Shown here piece after piece: positions 45,417-54,887 of a stretch of DNA of 64,000 nucleotides (within the stretch, counting starts at the first letter, position 1; every line of letters starts with the position of its first letter). The DNA lies in the NCBI RefSeq assembly GCF_029194005.1, contig NZ_JARFVA010000003.1, positions 248,001 through 312,000 of the forward strand, given 5' to 3'. This DNA comes from Flagellimonas okinawensis. Lineage in GTDB: Bacteria > Bacteroidota > Bacteroidia > Flavobacteriales > Flavobacteriaceae. The translations under genes and the position numbers were made by a program. The notes below the pieces were generated by a model. That model was not told where the DNA came from and did not search any database. It was given only the letters and a program-made list of their open reading frames with translations.

Positions 45417-45425
45417 ATAAAAGGT

Positions 45426-46262
45426 TTAATTGATGAACTTTATAAGCAGCAGGTCCATGACCTCGACAAGGATGAGGATAATGATCACCCATTCCAACCG
45501 GTTGTTCTCGCGATGAAAGGTAATCTCCTTAAAGAGATCCAGGTTATCCTTGATGATCTCTAACTGGTCGTGTATGCTCCTATATCTATTCTTAAGATCA
45601 AAAGTGGCCTTAAGGTGCTGATCGAGTTTGTTCAGTTCCCCATCTTCCCAAGTTGCTTCTGGCGAATCGAAAATATAGAGGTTCTCTGAAATCCTGTTTT
45701 TCACATTGAGTACCCTGCCAATGTATTTTTTAAGCTTTGTCCCTCCAATGCTCAACCGGCCGTTCACTTCCAGATTGGAGGTGTGCTTTTCGGTATCCGC
45801 CAAAATTTCCCCTGATATCCAGGCATATCTGTTCAACGCAATGGATTGGGATACATGGAGCATGATCAACCGGAGTGCATCCACATGGAACTTGGCAAGA
45901 TTGACCTTATCATAAGTGATCTTGTCCTCCTTATTGCCCACACATATCTCTATTTTTTCCACTAGTCTGGTCTCCAGCGGATTTTTGCAATGGGGCAGGA
46001 CCTCATCTATCACCTTCTCCCTTTCCTCCGGGCCGGCATTATAGGTACAGACCACACCATATTTGAAGATATAGACAAACTCGCCCTTATATCTTTCAAA
46101 GAATAGTTCGTCATTATCGGAAACAATGAGCCTGCCCCTGAACATTGTTTTACAGGAAGGGACGGAAATGGCTTCTGCAATCTGGTGTGCATGGGCCAAA
46201 TGCCCAGATGATGGGTGCCTTCTCTTCATTTCCGGGGCGATTAAATCCAATGGTGTTTCCAT
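45426..46262 (-). CDS. RMD1/DUF155 family protein
   Basis: 278 residues. DUF155 domain (about 50-240) with YIFKYGVVCTYN and a C-terminal membrane segment WVIIILILVEVMDLLLI preceded by FHRENNRLE, as in RMD1/Rmnd1 proteins of mitochondria and bacteria. Tail-anchored; linked in eukaryotes to mitochondrial translation or microtubules, unknown in bacteria. An alternative start is MKRRHPSS at residue 12. Confidence 0.88.
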   Translation of the reverse strand: METPLDLIAPEMKRRHPSSGHLAHAHQIAEAISVPSCKTMFRGRLIVSDNDELFFERYKGEFVYIFKYGVVCTYNAGPEEREKVIDEVLPHCKNPLETRLVEKIEICVGNKEDKITYDKVNLAKFHVDALRLIMLHVSQSIALNRYAWISGEILADTEKHTSNLEVNGRLSIGGTKLKKYIGRVLNVKNRISENLYIFDSPEATWEDGELNKLDQHLKATFDLKNRYRSIHDQLEIIKDNLDLFKEITFHRENNRLEWVIIILILVEVMDLLLIKFIN

Positions 46263-46316
46263 GTCAACTATAATTAAAACCGATATTCACATCTCCCTCA
46301 AATCCAATCTGAAAGC

Positions 46317-46589
46317 TTACAGATCTTGATCAAGGGCAAAGTTCACAAAGATGCTCGAATGAAAACTGGCACATTCATCATTCCCATTTGGTTCGTTCTT
46401 TGCGAGAAAATAAGGGTCCGCTTCAGTCACTTTATTGGAAAGGTTGGGATCTGCTCCATTTTTCACCGGCAACCCGACGGATATAACACCAGAGTATTCC
46501 AATACTGTCGTAGGCCCATGTTTTTCAAGGACTTTGGATATGGTTATTAGGATGACAAGGAAGGTAAACAGTAAAAAGGGCTTTCTCAT
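46317..46589 (-). CDS. Small secreted protein, possible operon head
   Basis: 90 residues with a signal or anchor segment (LLFTFLVILITISKVL) and a polar remainder. 54 bp upstream of the RMD1-like gene on the same strand. No family recognised; coding status moderately supported by the signal sequence and position. Confidence 0.4.
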   Translation of the reverse strand: MRKPFLLFTFLVILITISKVLEKHGPTTVLEYSGVISVGLPVKNGADPNLSNKVTEADPYFLAKNEPNGNDECASFHSSIFVNFALDQDL

Positions 46590-47499
46590 TTTTCGGTAAA
46601 TTTTAATAGGTTTTTGTAATGGGTCTCACCGAAAACTATATCACCTCAAGATCGGTCGCTTTTAGCGGGGATTATAACAATGGTCCGCATGTGATCTGTA
46701 AAAAATGTTTCTGTCTACTCCATACACGCCTTTTTCTTCGAATTTTTGTCAGTTGTTGGTATTTAACGTTATTGGCCGGCCTTCTATGCCGATAAACTCC
46801 CCACTGATGTAAACTACTCCCATTTACTCCAAGGAGCGGTTACTTCCGTGGCAATCCAATAAAGACCGTGAAGATCAGTAATGGGTTCGGTTCCTTATCC
46901 ATAAGGATACTTTTGGTATAGATCTCCAGAGATTCCAAAGCCCGAATCCAAAAAATAACTTTGTTGGGAGTTTTCGCCCCTACCCTTGGGAGCACATAAA
47001 TTTCGTATCAAAGGTAGTCGAAATACGATCACATCGTATTTTTTTGTGCTTTATTTAATCATTCGCAAATTTCTGATATTTAAATAAATAGATGTTTTGT
47101 CATGAAGCGACTAAAAAGCCTTTAAATCACTGGCCCAAAGGCGGGAGGACTGAAAAATAAATGCACCCATAAATGATTCCATGTGATGAACAGCACCCGT
47201 AAGAGTATTTGGATACATATTGTCATGTAGTGTAGGTTGCATTGGATGGGGCAGACCATTGGAACCACTGAAAAAGGGCAAATATGAACCATCCAATATT
47301 ACATTATAACCATGTATTGGTCGGTGTCCTACTTTTGTTTTACGGTGGCCATTTTTTCCAGCAAAGGTAGTATACCATGCCCGTTTTTGCATTCCGGGGC
47401 GTAAAAGACAAGGTGGTGATCAAAAAATACGAAAAGCATCAGGATATAGAAGGGGTAGGTAATTTCAGTGTCGGTAAACAACAAGACTACTTAGGTTCG
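46590..47499. other. Long region without recognised genes
   Basis: About 900 bp. A minus-strand ORF of 93 codons (47111-47392) has no recognisable content. Probably old, decayed accessory DNA; the frame at 47400 onward leads into the pRiA4b-like remnant. Confidence 0.35.
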
Positions 47500-47681
47500 T
47501 TTCGAAATCTTCAGCGTTCAAACATCCGGAACATAAAGAACTAAAAGAATGGGTAAATAACAAACATGTTGCTATTGATGGCGAATATGATATCCAAAAC
47601 TTTCATCCAGAAAGGATAAATTATCAATTGCTCAATTTAGATACTTATATCAAGGATTGGGAAAATGAACATCATAAATAG
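47500..47681 (+). pseudogene. Remnant resembling pRiA4b ORF-3/IS1096 TnpR-like protein
   Basis: A frame ending at TAG 47679-47681 reads KHPEHKELKEWVNNK, then FHPERINYQLLNL. This matches the KHPEHxxxxEWxG...FDPExF region at the C-terminus of pRiA4b ORF-3 family proteins. The N-terminal part is not recognisable and the upstream frame breaks. A small C-terminal relic. Confidence 0.4.
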
Positions 47682-47837
47682 TAAAAACCGTTTAAAAAAG
47701 TGGCTTGTCAACGATATTGGTTTTGAAGAAAACCTCCCCTAAAAATCGGTGTATCTACAGGGATACCTTTTCAAGGTATTGCAATAGTCCCATATTGCGG
47801 CCATTATTTAGAACCTTCTTGCAACGGTCAAAAATAT

Positions 47838-47853
47838 ATCGTATTATTGCGAT
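47838..47853. promoter_or_regulatory. ArsR operator 1
   Basis: ATCG-TATTATTG-CGAT just upstream of arsR (12 bp before its ATG). The same spacer sequence and arms recur at 48215-48236, so it is likely the ArsR binding site that gives autorepression. Confidence 0.75.
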
Positions 47854-47865
47854 TAAATAATTAAT

Positions 47866-48198
47866 ATGGGACTGGCCAAGACCGAAATATTTACCGAAAA
47901 CCAGAATGAGCTCGCCCTCATCGGGAAGGTATTTGCCCATCCCGCCCGGATTGCCATATTGCAGCACCTCTTCAAGGTCAAGGCGTGTGTCTGCGGTGAC
48001 CTTGTGGACGAAATTGGATTGGCACAGCCCACCGTTTCCCAGCACTTGAAGGAACTTCGGAACATGGGACTGATCAAGGGCGATGTGGAGGGTACTAGTG
48101 TCTGTTACTGTGTCAATGTGGCCAACTGGAACGAAATGAAGGATAAGTTCAAGGCATTCCTGGATCAGGGGATCGAACTGGACCAAGAGTGCTGTTAG
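47866..48198 (+). CDS. arsR: ArsR/SmtB-family arsenic-responsive repressor
   Basis: 110 residues. Winged helix-turn-helix (HPARIAILQHLF, then GLAQPTVSQHLKELRNMGLI). A CVCGDLVDE segment in the recognition-helix region offers two Cys like the ArsR ELCVCDL metalloid site, and the C-terminus ends QECC. Binds operators at 47838 and 48215 in absence of arsenite. First gene of a five-gene ars operon. Confidence 0.92.
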   Translation: MGLAKTEIFTENQNELALIGKVFAHPARIAILQHLFKVKACVCGDLVDEIGLAQPTVSQHLKELRNMGLIKGDVEGTSVCYCVNVANWNEMKDKFKAFLDQGIELDQECC

Positions 48199-48214
48199 TA
48201 TTTTTTTGAACTAA

Positions 48215-48236
48215 TTAATCGTTTTATTGCGATTAA
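48215..48236. promoter_or_regulatory. ArsR operator 2, inside the operon
   Basis: TTAATCG-TTTTATTG-CGATTAA, perfect 7-bp arms, in the gap between arsR and the next gene. Shares the spacer TTATTG and CGAT arms with operator 1. Implies a second ArsR-controlled promoter. Confidence 0.75.
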
Positions 48237-48266
48237 CAAATAAACTAAAACCATAAAAAAGAAACC

Positions 48267-48899
48267 ATGAAAACAAAAATGATCCGAACCATGGCACTGC
48301 TGTTGCTGTGCCTTCCATTGACCACACATTCCCAGAAACTAAGGGGAAAGATCCAACGCACCGTAAAGGAACTGAAGACCGTTTTTCCCCAGATACCGAA
48401 AGAAAAGATCCAGCTTTTGGACCAACTTGCCGCCAGGATGGTGTCCAATATGGGGGAGACCTCTTATACCGTTGTATTTGTGGACCAGACCAATGACGAT
48501 ATGGGCCAATTGGCCATGATCTGGCTCAGGACAGGTCTTATGTATTACGGATTAAATGACAAGTTCAAGGTAGAATCCGCAGGTCTGGATACCGCCAACG
48601 AGACCCTTGCCGGCCTGGCCCTATTGAAGAACGATGGGTTCAGGGTCACCAATGCACAGGGCGAATCCCTGTTTACGTATTCGGTACGCTATGGCTCCGA
48701 TAGTTGGACCATCAACAGAAAGGCCCTTGAATCCTTGGATTTGGACGAGGACAGCAGTATCAAGGTATATGTCCAGGATGGGCTGACGGACCGAAATGCG
48801 GAGATCCTTTTTGAAAACAAGGCCGTTATCGCGGGGGAGATGATCTATGTCGCCACGAAGGTCGATGCCATTATCAAAGCTAAAACAAACAATCCATGA
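48267..48899 (+). CDS. Secreted ArsC/LMW-PTPase-like protein lacking catalytic Cys
   Basis: 210 residues with a signal peptide (MKTKMIRTMALLLLCLPL). Residues 65-130 look like the start of a low-molecular-weight phosphatase/arsenate reductase: VVFVDQTNDDMGQLAMIWLR, then KVESAGL, where the active-site CX5R loop would stand but neither Cys nor Arg is present. So it is likely periplasmic and non-catalytic, perhaps an arsenic or phosphate-analogue binder. The similarity is my reading and needs a profile search. Stop overlaps the next start by four bases. Confidence 0.6.
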   Translation: MKTKMIRTMALLLLCLPLTTHSQKLRGKIQRTVKELKTVFPQIPKEKIQLLDQLAARMVSNMGETSYTVVFVDQTNDDMGQLAMIWLRTGLMYYGLNDKFKVESAGLDTANETLAGLALLKNDGFRVTNAQGESLFTYSVRYGSDSWTINRKALESLDLDEDSSIKVYVQDGLTDRNAEILFENKAVIAGEMIYVATKVDAIIKAKTNNP

Positions 48900-49366
48900 A
48901 ATTATCAGAAGTAAAAGAAGTGCTGTCCCAATTGAAGACCCTTGGTTTCCAATTGCCCGCCGGGGAAATGGTCCCCGGACATTTCCATGTCACCGAAGTG
49001 GGGAAGATCCACAAACACTTTATCGACTGCGGGGGAACCGTGCGCAATGAGGAGGTGGTCAGCTTCCAACTGTGGGAGGCCGATGACTATGACCACAGGC
49101 TGCATCCCGAAAAGTTGGTACATATCATCGAACTGTCCCAAAAGGTGTTGGGCATAGCGGATTCCTTGGAAGTCGAAGTGGAGTACCAGGGTACCACTAT
49201 TGGGAAATATGGCCTTGCCTTTGATGACGGTCATTTTCTGTTGACCACCAAGATGACCGACTGTCTTGCCAAGGACCAGTGTGGGGTCCCCGAAAAAAAA
49301 CCAAAGGTAAGACTGTCCCAATTGACCAACGAGCCCTGCTGTTCTCCTGACGGTAATTGTTGTTAA
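48896..49366 (+). CDS. DUF6428 family protein
   Basis: 156 residues. Pattern GHFHVTEVGKIHKHFIDCGG...FQLWEADDYDHRLHPEKL fits DUF6428, small proteins found in arsenic operons of Bacteroidota. The C-terminus CCSPDGNCC offers four Cys that could bind arsenite. Cytoplasmic. Overlaps the upstream gene by four bases and is 16 bp before arsC. Confidence 0.82.
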   Translation: MKLSEVKEVLSQLKTLGFQLPAGEMVPGHFHVTEVGKIHKHFIDCGGTVRNEEVVSFQLWEADDYDHRLHPEKLVHIIELSQKVLGIADSLEVEVEYQGTTIGKYGLAFDDGHFLLTTKMTDCLAKDQCGVPEKKPKVRLSQLTNEPCCSPDGNCC

Positions 49367-49382
49367 ACCATAAATCCAAACC

Positions 49383-50012
49383 ATGAAAATGACCACTAGT
49401 TTGTTCCCTGAAATAGCGGGATTCATCGCAACCTTGAAACAGGATGCCATTTCCCCGGAGCGTAGGGAAATCCTTGATCCCCTTGCCGGTTTCATCCAGT
49501 CGAAAGTCTTGGAAGATCAAGAAATACGTTTGAATTTCATTTGCACCCACAATTCCAGGAGGAGCCACCTGTCCCAGATATGGGCACAGACCATGGCGTG
49601 CCATTTCAACATCAAGAACGTGTTCTGCTATTCGGGGGGCACCGAGGCCACGGCCCTGTTCCCGATGGTGGCGGAAACCTTGGGAAAACAAGGGTTCCAG
49701 ATCCAGCAGCTTTCAGAGGGACAAAATCCCGCTTATGCCATCAAATTTGCGGAAAATGCCCATCCAGTGATCGGGTTCTCCAAAAAAATGGACAATGCCT
49801 TCAACCCAAGTTCCGGCTTTGGGGCCATCATGACCTGTGATTCGGCCAATGAGGCCTGTCCCTTTGTGCCCGGTGCGGAAAAGCGGACCCCCATCACCTT
49901 TGAGGACCCCAAGGCCTTTGACAATTCCCCGCAACAGGCCGAGAAATACCTTGAACGAAGCGTACAGATCGCAACAGAACTTTGGTATGTATTTTCACTG
50001 ATCAAATCATAA
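49383..50012 (+). CDS. arsC: Arsenate reductase, LMW-PTPase (ArsC) type
   Basis: 209 residues. Active-site loop CTHNSRRS (CX5R) at about 55-62 with a preceding beta strand LNFI. Reduces arsenate to arsenite for export. The N-terminal 50 residues are an extension typical for the Bacteroidota type. 3 bp upstream of acr3, so translationally coupled. Confidence 0.92.
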   Translation: MKMTTSLFPEIAGFIATLKQDAISPERREILDPLAGFIQSKVLEDQEIRLNFICTHNSRRSHLSQIWAQTMACHFNIKNVFCYSGGTEATALFPMVAETLGKQGFQIQQLSEGQNPAYAIKFAENAHPVIGFSKKMDNAFNPSSGFGAIMTCDSANEACPFVPGAEKRTPITFEDPKAFDNSPQQAEKYLERSVQIATELWYVFSLIKS

Positions 50013-50015
50013 CAC

Positions 50016-51047
50016 ATGGCAGTAAAAAAATTGAGCTTTTTGGACAGGAACCTTACCCTTTGGATCTTTATCGCCATGGCGGTAGGGGTCGGTATCGGTT
50101 ACCTTTTCCCATCCTTCCCTGACATCATCAATTCGTTCAACAGTGGCACCACCAACATACCCATTGCCATAGGTCTCATCCTGATGATGTACCCACCTTT
50201 GGCAAAAGTGGATTATAGACTATTGCCCAAGGTGTTCAAGAACACCAAGATAGTGGCCATTTCCCTGGTGCTCAACTGGATCATCGGCCCCGTGTTGATG
50301 TTCATTCTGGCCATCCTCTTTTTGAGCGACTATCCAGAGTATATGGTCGGGTTGATATTGATAGGATTGGCCCGTTGCATTGCCATGGTACTGGTATGGA
50401 ACGATCTGGCCGAGGGCAGTGCGGAATATGGAGCGGGGCTGGTGGCCCTGAACAGTATCTTCCAAGTGTTTGCCTATAGTTTCTATGCGTGGATTTTCAT
50501 TACTGTTTTGCCCCCGTATTTTGGCTTTGAAGGGGCCATAGTGGACATCTCCATTAGTACCATAGCGGAGAGTGTGGCCATTTATCTGGGTATCCCCTTC
50601 CTTATGGGCATCCTTAGCCGAACGCTATTGGTCCGCATCAAAGGGGAACAGTGGTATGCCCAAAAGTTCATACCCGCCATTTCCCCCATGACCTTGGTCG
50701 CCCTGTTGTTCACCATCGTGATCATGTTCTCCCTCAAAGGGGAGCTTATCGTGGAGATTCCCATGGACGTTGTGGTGATCGCCATTCCCCTTTTGGTGTA
50801 CTTTACCCTGATGTTCATCATCGGGTTCTTTTTCAGTAAGGCCATGGGTGCCGAATACGATAAGACCGCCTCTGTGGCCTTTACGGCTGCCGGGAACAAT
50901 TTTGAGCTCGCCATTGCCGTGGCCATTGCCGTTTTCGGACTGGATTCCGGCCAGGCCTTTGCCGGGGTCATAGGACCCTTGGTGGAAGTCCCCGCCCTGA
51001 TCTTATTGGTCCGGGTCGCCTTTTGGCTGCGTAAGAAGTATTTTTAA
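50016..51047 (+). CDS. acr3: Arsenite efflux permease Acr3
   Basis: 343 residues, ten membrane segments. The essential Cys is at 121 in [13 protein letters not shown]9 has [14 protein letters not shown]. Exports As(III), secondary transporter of the BART superfamily. Last gene of the ars operon. Confidence 0.95.
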   Translation: MAVKKLSFLDRNLTLWIFIAMAVGVGIGYLFPSFPDIINSFNSGTTNIPIAIGLILMMYPPLAKVDYRLLPKVFKNTKIVAISLVLNWIIGPVLMFILAILFLSDYPEYMVGLILIGLARCIAMVLVWNDLAEGSAEYGAGLVALNSIFQVFAYSFYAWIFITVLPPYFGFEGAIVDISISTIAESVAIYLGIPFLMGILSRTLLVRIKGEQWYAQKFIPAISPMTLVALLFTIVIMFSLKGELIVEIPMDVVVIAIPLLVYFTLMFIIGFFFSKAMGAEYDKTASVAFTAAGNNFELAIAVAIAVFGLDSGQAFAGVIGPLVEVPALILLVRVAFWLRKKYF

Positions 51048-51179
51048 ACCATCAACTGCTTAAAGCATGCGATTAACTTAGTTATTGTTCAAGGAAATAA
51101 GTTAAAGGATCGGTGAGAAAAGATTATTCATAGAAAAGTGTATTGAATAAAGAAAACAGTCTAAAGTTAAAATAAAGGA

Positions 51180-52046
51180 TCATTCCAAATACTGCTTCAA
51201 AATTTCAATTCTAGAGGAGCTTCTTAACCTGGCCAAGGCATTTACTTTTATTTGTCTGACCCTCTCTTTTGTAAGGTCCAAATTAAAAGCAATTTCTTCC
51301 AATCCCATGGAATCTTCTGCTCCTATCCCAAAGTACATCTTAATCACAAAAGCTTCGCGATAAGATAAAATATCCAAAACACCATCAATTTCCAATTGTA
51401 ATGATTGATCGATCAGCTTTTGTTCTGGGCTAACAAACCCATCGGAACGCATCACGTCATGTAAGTTCAATCCTCCATCCCCAACCCCCAATGGCTCATC
51501 CATTGAAAGGGGCCAGGAAGAGTGCTTTAAGCATATCTGAATCTCCGATAGTGAGAAATCGATCAGTTCAGATATTTCTTCTGCTGTTGGTGGCCTCTGA
51601 TGCATTTGTTCGAAATGGGAAGAGATGCTGTTTATCTTGTTGATTACATTTATTTTGTTCAAGGGCAATCTGACCATCCTTGATTTTTCCGTAAGCGCCT
51701 GTATTATTCCTTGACGTATCCACCATACTGCATAGGAAATGAACTTGAAACCACGCGTCTCATCAAATTTGGATGCTGCTCTGACCAGCCCAACATTCCC
51801 TTCATTGATGAGGTCATGTAAATTTAGACCCCTTGATTGGTACTGTTTCGCTACGGACACAACAAATCGTAAATTGGCGGACACCAACTTTTCTAAAGCT
51901 TCGTTATCTCCTTGCCTTATGCGAACGGCCAGATCAACCTCTTCCTCTTCGGTTACCATTGGAATTCGACTTATATCACTAAGATACTTGTTCAGGGAAA
52001 GGGTATCCCGTGTTGTTATTTGCTTTGATATGGTAAGAGATCTCAT
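51180..52046 (-). CDS. Group-2-like sigma-70 factor (RpoD paralogue)
   Basis: 288 residues. Regions 1.2-4.2 present: LNKYLSDISRIPMVTEEEEV (1.2), FKFISYAVWWIRQGI (2.3-2.4), and the C-terminal helix-turn-helix LEEIAFNLDLTKERVRQIK (4.2). Length matches the Flavobacteriia housekeeping RpoD, but many otherwise conserved residues differ, so it is a divergent secondary sigma factor. Starts 15 bp after the NYN gene; third in an rpsU-NYN-sigma operon. Confidence 0.88.
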   Translation of the reverse strand: MRSLTISKQITTRDTLSLNKYLSDISRIPMVTEEEEVDLAVRIRQGDNEALEKLVSANLRFVVSVAKQYQSRGLNLHDLINEGNVGLVRAASKFDETRGFKFISYAVWWIRQGIIQALTEKSRMVRLPLNKINVINKINSISSHFEQMHQRPPTAEEISELIDFSLSEIQICLKHSSWPLSMDEPLGVGDGGLNLHDVMRSDGFVSPEQKLIDQSLQLEIDGVLDILSYREAFVIKMYFGIGAEDSMGLEEIAFNLDLTKERVRQIKVNALARLRSSSRIEILKQYLE

Positions 52047-52061
52047 AGGTTTTGTTTTTCA

Positions 52062-52796
52062 TTAGGCCATCGTCCTTACATAAATCAAGTTTCCATTGCC
52101 CTTTGGATTTTTTCTAGACCCTATTTCGATTTGACCGATGGATTTGACCAAAGGGGTCAACTTTTTGAAACCATAATTCCTTGCATCAAAATTGGGTTGT
52201 TTCTTTTGCAACAATGTGCCTACCTCACCTAAGAACGCCCAACCTTCCTCATCCTCCACATCGGCAATGGTGGAAAGTATAAGATCAATAACCTTTGGGG
52301 TGATTTTATCAATCTTGTTTTTATCATTTTTCTCAGGAGTATTGGACTCTCCCACATGGGTCTTATGAAGTATCTCAAGGTATATGAACTTGTCGCATGA
52401 AACGATAAAAGGATCTGGGGTCTTTCGCTCTCCAATACCAAAAACTGTCATCCCAGCCTCTCTCAGCCGTATGGCCAGTCGTGTAAAATCACTGTCACTG
52501 GAGACCAGGGAAAAACCATTCACCTTTCCAGAATAGAGTATATCCATAGCATCAATGATCATGGCACTGTCCGTTGAATTCTTACCGGTGGTATACCCAT
52601 ATTGTTGCACAGGGGTAATGGCATTTTTTAGAAGGACATCTTTCCATTTTGTCAAACTTGGCTTTGTCCAATCCCCATAGATTCTTTTGATACTTGGATT
52701 CCCATATTTGGCAATCTCTTCCAACATTTCCTTCACATATTTGGAAGGGATATTGTCACCGTCTATTAAGACGGCTAGGTTTAAATCTTTGTCCAT
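52062..52796 (-). CDS. NYN-domain nuclease with C-terminal OST-HTH/LOTUS domain
   Basis: 244 residues. NYN (PIN-like) domain residues 1-145 with acidic residues AVLIDGDNIP (Asp12, Asp14), TDSAMIIDAMD, and LVSSDSDFTRLA. C-terminal region 165-240 (GWAFLGEVGTLLQKKQPNF) fits an OST-HTH fold that binds RNA. Probably an RNase. Start at MDKDLN, 4 bp after the rpsU stop; an ATG 15 bp upstream would overlap rpsU by 11 bp. Confidence 0.85.
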   Translation of the reverse strand: MDKDLNLAVLIDGDNIPSKYVKEMLEEIAKYGNPSIKRIYGDWTKPSLTKWKDVLLKNAITPVQQYGYTTGKNSTDSAMIIDAMDILYSGKVNGFSLVSSDSDFTRLAIRLREAGMTVFGIGERKTPDPFIVSCDKFIYLEILHKTHVGESNTPEKNDKNKIDKITPKVIDLILSTIADVEDEEGWAFLGEVGTLLQKKQPNFDARNYGFKKLTPLVKSIGQIEIGSRKNPKGNGNLIYVRTMA

Positions 52797-52800
52797 AAAA

Positions 52801-52995
52801 TCACTCCTCATTCTTTTTTAAATATTCCTTTCTATGGATTGCCTTTTTCAGGCCCTCCCTTCTCTCCTCGGATTTTTTGGTAAACTCCTGATTGTCCCTG
52901 ATACGTTTCAACTGTTGGGTGTTCCTCACCTTGTTCCTATACCTTTTTAAGGCCCTTTCTATGTTCTCGCCTGGAACTATCTTAATTATCAGCAT
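52801..52995 (-). CDS. rpsU: Ribosomal protein S21 paralogue 1
   Basis: 64 residues, the bS21 pattern (GENIERALKRYRNKVRNTQ..., basic C-terminus). Distinct from the usual Flavobacteriia S21 in the central part. Heads the NYN-sigma operon. In Flavobacteriia bS21 helps sequester the anti-Shine-Dalgarno, so a paralogue could alter translation of SD-bearing mRNAs. No clear SD upstream of its ATG. Confidence 0.9.
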   Translation of the reverse strand: MLIIKIVPGENIERALKRYRNKVRNTQQLKRIRDNQEFTKKSEERREGLKKAIHRKEYLKKNEE

Positions 52996-53701
52996 ATTTT
53001 CTTGTCATTACTTATTATTTAAATCCTACCATTAAGGGCCAATATTTACACATTGGACTCTTTTTCAGGGATATAGCGGATTCCCTGGCATATACAAAAT
53101 TTTGGACTTTGACCTGTTTGGTCTGGTCTTAAAAATGTGAATATTGGTTCAAGCAAAAAATAACTAAGAGGTGGCCCTTTGTGAATTGTAAATGGGAAAA
53201 AGGGAGGGCTATCTTTTTATTTAAGGATTGGAGCAATCATCGTCCATAACCCGTGATGCGCTGTAAAGGAAAGGATTTAAATTGGAACTAAACCCGTTTG
53301 CCCAGTTTATTTTATGATAAGGAATGGTTCTACTTTCATAGTGCACGATCGTTTTTTCGATTCTAATTGCCTTTGAAATGGCAATTCAACCTTTCAATAG
53401 TTTCGTTTCCTAAAATACTTATTTTCAATAATTAACACATTATTGGGGAATACTGCCCAGATAAATGGTAAGTTTGTGAGGTTAAAATTCAGAAAGCCCA
53501 AGTCAATTTAGTCTTCGCAGATTTTCAATTCATTTTCAGCTCTCTTCTTTTTAATTTATAACGTAGTCAAATATTTTAAGCCAAACGTTAAGGATGGTGA
53601 CGCCTTTATGGAGTCGGACAATTATGTAAGGGTCCCCATATTTGGATAATTCTTCAACATGCCCAAGCCAATTGCGCTTATCAATTATCCCTTTATATCA
53701 C
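52996..53701. other. Divergent intergenic, about 700 bp
   Basis: Presumably promoters of the rpsU operon and the desaturase-csp unit. No ORF or repeat of note. Confidence 0.35.
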
Positions 53702-54829
53702 ATGCGTGAGCAACACCAAACCGCAATTAATGGCATTAACAAGCCAAGATTTTCAAAAAATTCAAATTCTGATTTTTCAAAAACCCTAAGAAACCGGGTC
53801 AGCACCTATTTTAAAACGAACAATATCAGTAGGCATGCCAACAAAAGTATGGTTTTGAAGACCATGGTCATGCTCACTGTTTATTTTGCCCCCTTGATTT
53901 TCATAAACATAGGGATGGTTACCACTCCCTTGCTACTTTTTGGTCTTTATATAATAAGTGGAATAGGAATGGCGGGAATAGGAATGGGCATTATGCACGA
54001 TGCCATCCATGGATCTTACTCCAAAAACCAAAAAGTGAACACATATCTTGGGTACACCATGAACCTTATAGGTGGTAATGCCGCTGTTTGGAAAATCCAA
54101 CACAATGTACTCCATCATACCTATACCAATATAGAGGGGGCCGACGATGACATTAACGCTCCTTTTTTCCTTCGGTTTTCCCCACATGCCAAAAAAAATG
54201 GCCTGCATAGATTCCAATACTTGTATGTATGGTTCTTTTATGGCCTATCCACGGTCTCTTGGATAACCACCAAAGATTTCATAAGACTTGATCGGTATCG
54301 GAAAATGGGATTTTTCAACAAAAAAAATGGTTACAGGAATGCACTCATGAAGATTGTTGGGTGGAAGTTGATATACTTTTCGTATGCCTTGATCATACCC
54401 TTGTTGGTTGTACCTCTGTCCCCATGGATCATCGTCCTAGCTTTTCTCAGCATGCATTTTGTTACAGGTCTACTGATAAGCATCGTATTTCAAGTGGCGC
54501 ACATCATGCCAAATACGGAATTTCCACTGCCTAATGAAGATGGGGTAATTTCAAGTGACTGGGCAGACCACCAACTGGCCACAACAACTAATTTTTCTCC
54601 CAAAAGCAGGATATTTTCATGGCTGATTGGCGGGTTGAACTATCAGGTGGAGCATCATCTATTGCCCAATGTCTGTCATATCCATTACAGAAAAATATCT
54701 GGTATCGTAGCGGATACTGCCAAGGAATTTGGGATTCCTTATAATACAAAAAGAACATTTATCGCCGCCATTATCGACCATGTTGGAGTTTTACGAAAGT
54801 TAGGAAAGGTACAACCTGTTCATACCTGA
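53702..54829 (+). CDS. Fatty acid desaturase
   Basis: 375 residues from MREQHQTAINGINKP. His boxes HDAIHGSY, HNVLHHTY, QVEHHLLP and four membrane segments: front-end type acyl-lipid/acyl-CoA desaturase. Paralogue of the gene at 33361-34461, but intact. 58 bp before a cold-shock gene, so probably a membrane-fluidity response to cold. Confidence 0.9.
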   Translation: MREQHQTAINGINKPRFSKNSNSDFSKTLRNRVSTYFKTNNISRHANKSMVLKTMVMLTVYFAPLIFINIGMVTTPLLLFGLYIISGIGMAGIGMGIMHDAIHGSYSKNQKVNTYLGYTMNLIGGNAAVWKIQHNVLHHTYTNIEGADDDINAPFFLRFSPHAKKNGLHRFQYLYVWFFYGLSTVSWITTKDFIRLDRYRKMGFFNKKNGYRNALMKIVGWKLIYFSYALIIPLLVVPLSPWIIVLAFLSMHFVTGLLISIVFQVAHIMPNTEFPLPNEDGVISSDWADHQLATTTNFSPKSRIFSWLIGGLNYQVEHHLLPNVCHIHYRKISGIVADTAKEFGIPYNTKRTFIAAIIDHVGVLRKLGKVQPVHT

Positions 54830-54887
54830 AAGAGGAGTGATAATAAAAACAAACATTGAATAGAATATTAATTTTAAACATAAAGTA

